Shown piece after piece: positions 5,238 through 10,444 of a DNA stretch of 10,444 nucleotides. Origin of the DNA: Chloroflexota bacterium. GTDB taxonomy: Bacteria; Chloroflexota; Anaerolineae; Caldilineales; Caldilineaceae. A program made the translations under genes and the position numbers. The notes below the pieces were generated by a model, which saw nothing but the letters and a program-made list of their open reading frames with translations, was not told the DNA's origin and made no database searches. The stretch covers positions 1 through 10,444 of the forward strand of contig JACQGT010000065.1 in NCBI GenBank assembly GCA_016199425.1, written 5' to 3'. The first letter of the stretch is position 1; each line of letters starts with the position of its first letter.

Positions 5238-7123
5238 TTCCCATCCCCAGCCGCGCCAGCAGCGGGCAGTGATCCGATCCGAGCGGCTCGCGGATGAGCG
5301 CCATTTCTGTCACGACCAGCCCCGGCGCGTAGACCGCGGCCCGTATGCATCAGATAGTCCAGGCGCAATACCGGCGGCGTGGCCCGGTCCACAAAGGAAT
5401 GCAGGCTGCGCGGCCAGCTCCAGACGGGGCGTTTCCGTCGGTCAACGCAGACACACCAGTCACAGGATTGGGCGGGCGGGCTGATCAGTTCGTAGAGGGT
5501 GAAGTTGGCGGCGCGCAGCCGTATTTGCCAGCCGATCTCCCGCTGTTGTAGACGCTGAACCGCTGAATCCACGACGGCCCAGGTGGGTTCGATGAGAAAT
5601 TTGCGCCGCTCCGCGGTTTTGGCCGCGTTGTCGGCCAGATAGACCGCGTTGGGAAACCAGCGCAGATCAAAATCGGAAGCGTCGGGCTGTGCGGGCGAAC
5701 CGGCGAAAAAGGCAAAACGCAACTGCCAACCCACGTCCCGGTGATAGACGACAGCGTCGGCGGGGGCATTGGCTTGTAGCCAGGCAATGCTCTCGCTCAA
5801 CCCCGCGTAGTCGCCGTGATCCGCCCCAACGGGCAGCCCGCCTTTGGCCGCGGTTAACGCAGGGGGCAGTAGAAAGAGCAGCGCCGTCACCCCCAACACC
5901 TGACAGGTGCGCAGAAACAGACCGCTTGCCCCGCGTTTTCTTTCTGTCTGCGCACCTGTCAGGTGTTGGGTCGTCCACCCGAACAGCAGCGCCAGGAAAG
6001 GAGCCAGCGGCAACAGATAGCGATCCCAGATTTGCACACTGGAAACGATATGTAGAGAGACAAAGCCGAAGGACCAGAAGAAGAGAATGGGTATTGGGTA
6101 TTGGATATTAGGTATTTGTCGGCGCGACGCCACTCCCCAATATCCAATACCCAATATCCAATACCCAATCACCACCCAACTCCCAGCGAGGAACCAACTC
6201 AGCCTACCCCACTGGAGCGCACGGGCTGCCCACTCCCCCGGCGGCAGCAGGACGAGAGGTGCGTAGTTGCGCACACTCAAATTCCAGGGCGACGGGGCGA
6301 CCGACCAGCGGGCCGCGTCCCAGAGAAGGATGGGGAGGAAGAGCAGGGCGAAGCCGAAAAGGAGATTGGAGATTGGAGATTGGAGATTGCGTATTGCGTA
6401 TTGCGTATTGCGTATTGCGTGAAACGTGAAACGTGAAACGATCCGGGCGACGCCTGCTACCTGATGAATGGCGAATGGCGAATGGCGAACGGCGAACGGC
6501 GAATGAGTGATAAGGATCATCCCCACAACTAGCGGCACGTAGAAAAGCCCCTGCTGTTTGGTGGCGATGGCCGCAGCCAGACAAAGACCGGCCGAGAAAG
6601 CCCGACGAGTGACTCCCGCATAGAGGGCCAGACTGCCCCAGAGAACGAGAGTCGGATCGGTGTAGGCGGTGGGGGCGAAGCTGATAGCGAAGGGATTGAG
6701 CGCGTAGGCAGCCGCGACAAACAGGCCGGCCTGTCGATTCCACAGAACGCGGCCAGTGGCGGCCACAACGCCGATTGTCAGTGTGTCGGCTGCGATATTG
6801 ACCAGACGGCCCGCTGCCTCGGACGGGCCAAAAAACTGGAAGGCTGCGCCCAGCAGCCAAAGGAAAAGGGGCGGCTTGTCCGGCCAGACGGTCAACGCCC
6901 AGGGATCGATCCGCCAGAGGTGGAGCGCCCAGACGCTGTACATTGCCTCGTCCTCCCGGAAAGGCCAGGCGGAGAGCAGATGCAGACGCAGGGCAAACCC
7001 GCCCAGGCAGAGAACGGGCAGGACCAGCCGTTTCGCCGCAGCCAGGAGAAATGCTTGCGCCCCGGCGCAGGTAGACGGGGTGATGGGAACAGGGAAATAG
7101 CGGGGGTAGATGCGGCCGGCCAT
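5198..7123 (-). CDS. GT39/PMT-like membrane glycosyltransferase with repeat insertions and a fused 3' remnant
   Basis: Predicted polyprenyl-phosphate-sugar-dependent glycosyltransferase of the ArnT/PMT (GT-C) type, a multi-pass membrane enzyme whose donor could be made by the GT2 just upstream. Seen: an N-terminal helix, then acidic motif REDEAMY (56-62, usual catalytic Asp/Glu position), PDKPPLFLWL (81-90, the KPPL signature), several membrane helices, WDRYLLPLAPFLALL (366-380), and a soluble C-terminal part. The ATG overlaps the GT2 stop (TGATG). Oddities: residues 206-255 and 320-345 are encoded by heptamer arrays and 385-411 by a 24-bp inverted repeat, all in open frame. From about residue 565 the frame encodes an EEP fragment, and after about 594 a frameshifted, non-native tail. 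The natural glycosyltransferase end is probably near residue 550. Whether the enzyme is active is uncertain. Confidence 0.82.
   Translation of the reverse strand: MAGRIYPRYFPVPITPSTCAGAQAFLLAAAKRLVLPVLCLGGFALRLHLLSAWPFREDEAMYSVWALHLWRIDPWALTVWPDKPPLFLWLLGAAFQFFGPSEAAGRLVNIAADTLTIGVVAATGRVLWNRQAGLFVAAAYALNPFAISFAPTAYTDPTLVLWGSLALYAGVTRRAFSAGLCLAAAIATKQQGLFYVPLVVGMILITHSPFAVRHSPFAIHQVAGVARIVSRFTFHAIRNTQYAIRNLQSPISNLLFGFALLFLPILLWDAARWSVAPSPWNLSVRNYAPLVLLPPGEWAARALQWGRLSWFLAGSWVVIGYWILGIGYWGVASRRQIPNIQYPIPILFFWSFGFVSLHIVSSVQIWDRYLLPLAPFLALLFGWTTQHLTGAQTERKRGASGLFLRTCQVLGVTALLFLLPPALTAAKGGLPVGADHGDYAGLSESIAWLQANAPADAVVYHRDVGWQLRFAFFAGSPAQPDASDFDLRWFPNAVYLADNAAKTAERRKFLIEPTWAVVDSAVQRLQQREIGWQIRLRAANFTLYELISPPAQSCDWCVCVDRRKRPVWSWPRSLHSFVDRATPPVLRLDYLMHTGRGLRAGAGRDRNGAHPRAARIGSLPAAGAAGDGKWGNGRLNCPLGW
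5218..5431 (-). pseudogene. C-terminal remnant of an endonuclease/exonuclease/phosphatase (EEP) family gene, frameshifted
   Basis: Two - strand frames join to give the end of an EEP protein. From 5431 the GT39 frame encodes RPVWSWP followed by PPVLRLDYLMH, matching the family's late R-x-D-Y strand. From about 5340 the frame shifted by one base encodes VYAPGLVVTEMAL, then LGSDHCPLLARL, carrying the family's terminal S-D-H catalytic histidine motif, and stops at TAA 5218-5220. The N-terminal two-thirds, with the metal-binding Asn and Glu residues, is absent. A deletion that fused it to the GT39 gene plus a one-base frameshift near 5330-5347 explains what is seen; an assembly or base-call error is the alternative. 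Confidence 0.7.
5892..5970. repeat. perfect 24-bp inverted repeat inside the GT39 gene
   Basis: Arms 5892-5915 and 5947-5970 are perfectly complementary, with a 31-nt loop. Each arm contains ACACCTGACAGGTGT, itself a palindrome about a central base, followed by a GCGCAGA extension. The element falls in coding sequence (GT39 residues 385-411, from TTQHLTG to RTCQVLG) without breaking the frame, in a loop between two predicted membrane segments. Confidence 0.85.
6089..6166. repeat. inverted heptamer arrays (GGRTATT)4 inside the GT39 gene
   Basis: Left arm 6089-6116 has four 7-mers (GGGTATT, GGGTATT, GGATATT, AGGTATT). Right arm 6139-6166 has four complementary 7-mers (AATATCC, AATACCC, AATATCC, AATACCC). 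They pair at about 24 of 28 positions across a 22-nt loop. The frame stays open: the arms encode GYWILGIGYWG and IPNIQYPIPI, at GT39 residues 320-345. Confidence 0.88.
6361..6507. repeat. four different tandem heptamer arrays inside the GT39 gene
   Basis: Read on the + strand: GGAGATT four times (6361-6388), GCGTATT four times plus GCGT (6389-6420), GTGAAAC three times (6419-6439), a 25-nt non-repeat stretch, then GAATGGC three times, GAACGGC twice and GAATGAG (6466-6507). About 119 of 147 nt are 7-mer repeats. Three units equal 21 nt, so copies can be gained or lost in threes without shifting frame. On the - strand they encode GT39 residues 206-255 (HSPFAVRHSPFAIH ... RNTQYAIRN ... LQSPISN), a polar loop between membrane segments. 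Confidence 0.92.
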
Positions 7124-7863
7124 CAGTCCACGAAGCGGTATTTGATCAGCGTGGCGATGGCGCTGAAGCCGTCCCGCCAGGTGAGCTTTTTGCCTTCGTG
7201 GAACTCCCGGCCATTGTAACTGATGGGCACTTCAAAGATGGAGTGGCCCCGCTTGAGGATTTTGGCCGTCAGTTCCGGCTCGATCTCGAAGCGCCTACTG
7301 CGCAGGGGCATTTCCGCGATCACATCCCGGCGGAAACATTTGTAGCAGGTTTCCATATCGCTCAAAATTGTGCCGTAAAGCAGATTGGTCAGCAGCGTGA
7401 CCCCCTTGTTACCGACAGTGTGAGCCAAACTCATAGCCGAGCGGGGGCCGCCCAGGAAGCGGCTGCCGTAGACGACTGCTGTACGCCCCTCCAAAATCGG
7501 TTGCAGCAGTTGGCCGAAATCTCTGGGATCGTACTCCAAGTCCGCATCTTGAATCACCAGAATGTCGCCGGTGGCCGCTTCGAAGCCTGTGCGCAGGGCC
7601 GCGCCTTTGCCGCCGTTATTGGCGTGGAAAATGATGCGGATGTCGGGATAGCTTTCCGTCCGCCAGCGGTCCAGAATCTCTCGGGTTCCGTCGGTGGAGC
7701 CGTCGTCAACGACGACGATTTCCCGTTCCATGACAATTGGCTCGCCGATGAGCGGATTTGTGCCGTCGCCGTTGACGGTCAAATCCACCGCCCGCACCCG
7801 GCGGACAATCTCCTCCAGGGTGGCGACTTCGTTGTAGACCGGCATAATCACAGACAATTTCAT
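7123..7863 (-). CDS. GT2 glycosyltransferase, dolichyl-phosphate mannose synthase-like
   Basis: Cytoplasmic or membrane-associated enzyme expected to transfer a sugar from a nucleotide donor to polyprenyl phosphate. The 246 aa form a single GT-A domain without C-terminal membrane helices. Motifs: SVIMPVYNE at 4-12, EIVVVDDGSTDGT at 48-60 (nucleotide binding), NNGGKGAALRTG (about 82-93), IQDADLEYDP at 104-113 (D-A-D metal motif), YGSRFLGG, and CYKCFRR, RRFEIEPEL and GRE near the end, as in DPM1-type enzymes. Residues 27-48 are a somewhat longer polar insert than usual before VVVDDGS. AGGAGG lies 5 nt before the ATG. The gene is 13 nt after the response regulator and overlaps the GT39 start by one base, so it probably supplies the lipid-linked sugar for that enzyme. 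The exact sugar cannot be read from sequence. Confidence 0.9.
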   Translation of the reverse strand: MKLSVIMPVYNEVATLEEIVRRVRAVDLTVNGDGTNPLIGEPIVMEREIVVVDDGSTDGTREILDRWRTESYPDIRIIFHANNGGKGAALRTGFEAATGDILVIQDADLEYDPRDFGQLLQPILEGRTAVVYGSRFLGGPRSAMSLAHTVGNKGVTLLTNLLYGTILSDMETCYKCFRRDVIAEMPLRSRRFEIEPELTAKILKRGHSIFEVPISYNGREFHEGKKLTWRDGFSAIATLIKYRFVD

Positions 7864-7876
7864 CCCGGCCTCCTGC

Positions 7877-8461
7877 TCAGTGTTCCCCTACCTGATGGGC
7901 TAGAATAATTGCTTCGGCCACCGCCCGCATGGGCTTGCGATTGTTCATACTCATCTTCTGGATGCGCCGGAAGGCTTCGGCCTCGTTCAAGCCCTGATTG
8001 TCCATCAGTATGCCTTTGGCCCGCTCCACAATCTTACGGGTTTCCAGAGTCTCGCGCAGATCGCCCACTTCCCGTTCCAGGGTGCGGAATTCGCTGAAGC
8101 GGGAGAGCGCCACTTCGATGGCCGGGGTCAGGTCGCTCTCGCGGAAAGGCTTGACCAGATAGCCGGCCACGCCCGCTTCTCGCGCTTTGGTCACCAACTC
8201 CTGCTGGCTATAGGCGCTGAGGAGCAGAACCGGTGCGATGCGCTCTTCGGTCAGGATACGCGCCGCCTCGATGCCGTCCATATCCGGCATTTTGATGTCC
8301 ATAATCACAATATCGGGCCGCAGTTCTTTGGCCAGATTGACCGCGCTGCGCCCATCCCCCACATCCCCCACGACGAGATAGCCCAGATTTGTCAGCATCT
8401 CCCGCAGGTCCATGCGGATGAGCGACTCGTCATCAGCAATGATAATTCGTGTTCGCTCCAC
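7877..8461 (-). CDS. response regulator with REC and ANTAR domains (PdtaR/AmiR-NasR type)
   Basis: 194 aa. An N-terminal receiver domain (about 3-122) has acidic pair D10/D11, phospho-acceptor D55 in IVIMDIKMPD, S82 and K104 in YLVKPF. After a helical linker, an ANTAR domain spans about 130-187 (ETRKIVERAKGILM, then AFRRIQKMSM, ending VAEAIILAH). ANTAR proteins bind RNA hairpins and act by transcription antitermination, so output is likely post-initiation. The GTG at 8461 follows AGGAGA by about 6 nt; the TTG at 8476 that would add five residues has no such site. The paired kinase gene is 131 nt upstream and the GT2 gene 13 nt downstream, so the regulator is co-transcribed with the glycosyltransferases. 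Confidence 0.92.
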   Translation of the reverse strand: MERTRIIIADDESLIRMDLREMLTNLGYLVVGDVGDGRSAVNLAKELRPDIVIMDIKMPDMDGIEAARILTEERIAPVLLLSAYSQQELVTKAREAGVAGYLVKPFRESDLTPAIEVALSRFSEFRTLEREVGDLRETLETRKIVERAKGILMDNQGLNEAEAFRRIQKMSMNNRKPMRAVAEAIILAHQVGEH

Positions 8462-8533
8462 GTCTTCTCTCCTCAATTTTTCTCTGCAAACTTTCCTCTG
8501 CGCACCGTTGATCTGTGTTCAATGCGGGATGGT

Positions 8534-8560
8534 ATTTTATCACAAGCGGCAGACAGACAA
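8534..8560 (-). promoter_or_regulatory. candidate extended -10 promoter for the response regulator operon
   Basis: In the gap between kinase and regulator genes, the - strand has TGATAAAAT (TG at 8542-8541, hexamer 8539-8534), an extended -10 element, with TTGTCT at 8560-8555 as a possible -35. The spacer of 15 nt is short, which an extended -10 can tolerate. It would give a leader of about 65 nt. Read-through from the kinase gene is also possible. Confidence 0.35.
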
Positions 8561-8592
8561 TAGAATAGTGTGCCGGTTGTAACGCGTCTACT

Positions 8593-10158
8593 TCAACTCA
8601 CCGACGGCTCCGCCATAGACGACCGTTTGGGAAAGGCGACGACGACCCGCGTCCCCCGCGGGCCGCTGTCTGCCCCTTCGCCGTCAGCGGCGCTGTGCAC
8701 CGGTTCAAAAACCAACTGCCCTTTCAGATCGTCGGTGACGAGGGTGTTGATGATCTGCAATCCCAGGCTGCGGCTTTGGGTCGGCTGAAAATCATCGGGC
8801 AGGCCCAGACCGTCATCCTCCACCAGTAGACGCACTCTGTCGCCCAGGTCCTCCAGTTGAATCAGCACCTGGCCCTGACTGCGCCCGTGCAGACCGTGCT
8901 CGATAGCGTTGAGCAGCAGCTCGTTCACCACCAGCGCGGCCGCGGTGGCCTGGCCAGCGGGCAGGCGAATGTTCGGCCCCGTCACGTCGATGGCAACCTG
9001 CTGGCTGGGATTGACCGCCACCTGCTGGGCCTGGCTGATGATGCGCTGGCAGAGGTCTCGGATGTTGATGGCCCGGTGTTCGTCCTGGCTCAGATATTCG
9101 TGGATCACCGACATACTCAGGATGCGGTTGACCGCGTCGCCCAGATGCTGGCGGGCTTCGTCGCTCTCGCAGCGCCGGGCCTGGATGCGCAGGATGGCGG
9201 CAATCGTCTGCAAGTTGTTTTTGACCCGGTGATGGACTTCCTGAATCATCGCGGACTTGACGTTCAGTTCCCGCTCTTTTTGCACCGCCTCGGTGCGGTT
9301 GTGGACCATCACCAGCGCGCCGTCTACCTGGGGCGCTTTCTCCGACGTAGCCGCCTGTCGCCAGGGCAGGTGCCGCTCCACCTGGCGACGGGTGCGCTGC
9401 CAGCTCGTGGGTGGCGCGCGCAGGGGTAGGACTGTGCGCACCCAGACCCGGCCATCCTCCTCCGACTCGTGGCGCAGTTCCACACAGCGGTTGGCCTGCA
9501 TAGCGTTGTCCACCAGTTGCGCGTCAATGGATTCCAGGGCAGAGACGTGCCGTCCGCGCAGTTCGGTTGCCAGCCCAATCGTGCGAAACAGATTGGTGGC
9601 GATGCCGCTCATATAGCAGATGTCGGAATGCTCATCGACGACGTAAATACCGTCCAGCGATTCAAAGCGGCTGATGGGTTCGGGGATTTCGATCTCGCCC
9701 CGCACAGCCATCCCGTGCAGCCAGCCCACCGCCCGGCGAAAGGTTTTGTCACGACGGCGCTGGCGCTCAAATTCGATCAGATTCGTCTCCACCAGCAGCG
9801 CGGCAATGACCCGATTGGCCGCGTTGTGGATGGGATAGACCTGCTGGATGACCGGTGCGCCGCTGCTCAAGACCTGCTTGGCCTGGGTCCCCGGTCTGTC
9901 GGAAGTCAGGGCGCGCAAGACCAATGGATGCTCTTTGGCTTCGTAGACCCGTCCGGTGGCTTCGTTGACGTAGATGGAGGAGATAGAACGGGGCACAGCG
10001 TGGCAACCGACCAGGAGTTGGCTGGCGTTCCACTCACAAAAGAGCAGCACATCGGCCCGGCTCACGTCGGCGGTCAAATGCAGTCCCTGCTCCACCCGAT
10101 AGAGTAGGGCCACATCCCGTTCGGTCAGATGGGGGCAGCGTTCGATGCGGGCATCCAT
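8593..10158 (-). CDS. sensor histidine kinase, PdtaS-like (GAF-PAS-HisKA_2-HATPase)
   Basis: 521 aa, soluble with no membrane segment. Residues about 5-130 resemble the PdtaS GAF domain (LTERDVALLYRVEQGL ... ADVLLF). A PAS-like region covers about 160-290 (FESLDGIYVVDE; ALVMVHNRTE). The HisKA_2 dimerisation/phosphoacceptor helix is at about 303-330 with EVHHRVKNNLQTIAAIL; H310 is the expected phospho-site. The ATPase domain follows: N-box NELLLNAIEHG (412-422), G1 EDDGLGLP (447-454), G2 SLGLQIINTL (464-473). The probable partner is the ANTAR regulator encoded next, as in the mycobacterial PdtaS-PdtaR pair. The ATG at 10158 is chosen because the longer frame starts at a TTG and would translate a hairpin-forming leader. 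The ribosome-binding site is weak (GAAGA). Confidence 0.88.
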   Translation of the reverse strand: MDARIERCPHLTERDVALLYRVEQGLHLTADVSRADVLLFCEWNASQLLVGCHAVPRSISSIYVNEATGRVYEAKEHPLVLRALTSDRPGTQAKQVLSSGAPVIQQVYPIHNAANRVIAALLVETNLIEFERQRRRDKTFRRAVGWLHGMAVRGEIEIPEPISRFESLDGIYVVDEHSDICYMSGIATNLFRTIGLATELRGRHVSALESIDAQLVDNAMQANRCVELRHESEEDGRVWVRTVLPLRAPPTSWQRTRRQVERHLPWRQAATSEKAPQVDGALVMVHNRTEAVQKERELNVKSAMIQEVHHRVKNNLQTIAAILRIQARRCESDEARQHLGDAVNRILSMSVIHEYLSQDEHRAINIRDLCQRIISQAQQVAVNPSQQVAIDVTGPNIRLPAGQATAAALVVNELLLNAIEHGLHGRSQGQVLIQLEDLGDRVRLLVEDDGLGLPDDFQPTQSRSLGLQIINTLVTDDLKGQLVFEPVHSAADGEGADSGPRGTRVVVAFPKRSSMAEPSVS

Positions 10159-10184
10159 AGAAGTCTTCAGTGTCTTCCTATACA

Positions 10185-10212
10185 AAAGCCAATGGCGTGT
10201 GCCATTGGCTTT
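10185..10212 (-). promoter_or_regulatory. perfect 12-bp hairpin in the kinase leader
   Basis: AAAGCCAATGGC at 10185-10196 pairs perfectly with 10201-10212 around a 4-nt loop. On the - strand it is 27 nt upstream of the kinase start codon and is followed by TTTTG. It may be a weak attenuator or an mRNA-stabilising hairpin; the short T-run argues against efficient termination. Confidence 0.5.
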
Positions 10213-10251
10213 GATGCAAGTGGCGTCGTTGCCGTCTTGTTTTTGATTCAA

Positions 10252-10300
10252 AGAAGTCCGACTTTTCAGAAAAAGTCGGACTTCTACAGTCGGACTTCTT
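10252..10300. repeat. hairpin with a third competing arm (AGAAGTCCGACT)
   Basis: Arms 10252-10266 and 10271-10285 pair perfectly over 15 bp around a 4-nt loop. A second copy of the right arm follows at 10288-10300 (AGTCGGACTTCTT). The left arm can therefore pair with either copy, giving two mutually exclusive stems. The position is about 100 nt upstream of the kinase start. Confidence 0.65.
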
Positions 10301-10357
10301 TCATCCTATGATACAATCATCAGAAATAACTACAGGACTAGCGCCGGTTGAGCGGTG

Positions 10358-10442
10358 CCCTGAGCCTGTCGAAGGGTAGGCGGGTGCTGTTTCCCGCCGT
10401 ATCGAAACCAAGCGGGTAGACCCGTTCGCTTGATTTCGATAC
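10358..10442. repeat. cluster of three palindromes at the right edge
   Basis: The 286 nt upstream of the kinase gene contain no ORF I trust. This part holds CCCTGAGCCTGTCGAAGGG (10358-10376, imperfect palindrome), a GGCGGG/CCCGCC stem (10379-10384 with 10393-10398), and a 16-nt stem GTATCGAAACCAAGCG (10399-10414) pairing at 15 of 16 positions with 10427-10442. Adjacent palindromes of this sort are typical of dispersed intergenic repeats. The window ends two bases later, so the full extent is unknown. Confidence 0.6.
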
Positions 10443-10444
10443 GC

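Noticed and set aside
5198..5345. The last ~50 residues of the GT39 frame as a genuine glycosyltransferase C-terminal domain
   Set aside because: The sequence turns into a Gly/Arg/Ala-rich shadow, while the adjacent frame gives a coherent EEP ending with a SDH motif, so the tail is better explained by frameshift.
6361..6507. CRISPR array
   Set aside because: Units are only 7 nt, directly adjacent and without spacers, and several different units follow one another. No cas gene is nearby.
8462..8476. TTG start for the response regulator
   Set aside because: It adds five charged residues before the receiver domain and would place the AGGAGA ribosome-binding site inside the gene. The GTG at 8461 is spaced correctly from that site.
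10159..10251. N-terminal extension of the histidine kinase from a TTG at 10251
   Set aside because: The extension would translate a perfect hairpin leader and lacks a good ribosome-binding site. The PdtaS-like GAF region begins right after the ATG at 10158.
10185..10300. Canonical ANTAR-binding RNA (two hexaloop hairpins)
   Set aside because: The visible hairpins have 4-nt loops without the A-at-1, G-at-4 hexaloop pattern, so I do not call them ANTAR targets.

Overview
The window reads as a G+C-rich bacterial chromosome segment with eight clear protein genes, one likely small ORF, one decayed gene fragment and an unusual density of short-unit repeats. Gene content and the many 7-8 nt tandem repeats suggest a filamentous or environmental Chloroflexota-type bacterium (Anaerolineae/Caldilineae-like). 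This is an impression; no marker gene is present to prove it.

Left part (1-2561, + strand): the last codons of a possible upstream gene, a terminator-like hairpin, then kbl (2-amino-3-ketobutyrate CoA ligase) and an SDR-type L-threonine 3-dehydrogenase. Together they form the two-step pathway threonine -> 2-amino-3-ketobutyrate -> glycine + acetyl-CoA. Middle part (2723-4759, - strand): a small four-helix membrane protein and a 467-aa polytopic membrane protein with a soluble C-terminal domain, neither assignable to a function.

Right part (4831-10158, - strand, read right to left): a PdtaS-like sensor histidine kinase, an ANTAR-type (RNA-binding) response regulator, a dolichyl-phosphate-mannose-synthase-like GT2, a GT39/PMT-like membrane glycosyltransferase, a 36-codon membrane microprotein and a PLDc_N-domain protein, ending at a perfect 24-bp intrinsic terminator. 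From the response regulator on, spacings are 13 nt or overlapping (except around the decayed fragment), so this looks like one operon joining a signalling pair to polyprenyl-phosphate-linked sugar transfer. The 3' end of the GT39 frame runs into a truncated, frameshifted endonuclease/exonuclease/phosphatase (EEP) remnant.

The most striking layer is the repeats. Arrays of 7-mers (GGAGATT, GCGTATT, GTGAAAC, GAATGGC, GGGTATT, GACCGCG and variants) lie between genes. Several are arranged as inverted arms that make long hairpins. Four consecutive genes have their stop codons inside repeat arms. The same 7-mer words are inserted, reading frame open, at two places in the GT39 gene, with a third 24-bp inverted repeat also inside it. 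This resembles a family of dispersed heptameric repeats that tolerates or exploits in-frame insertion into coding sequence.
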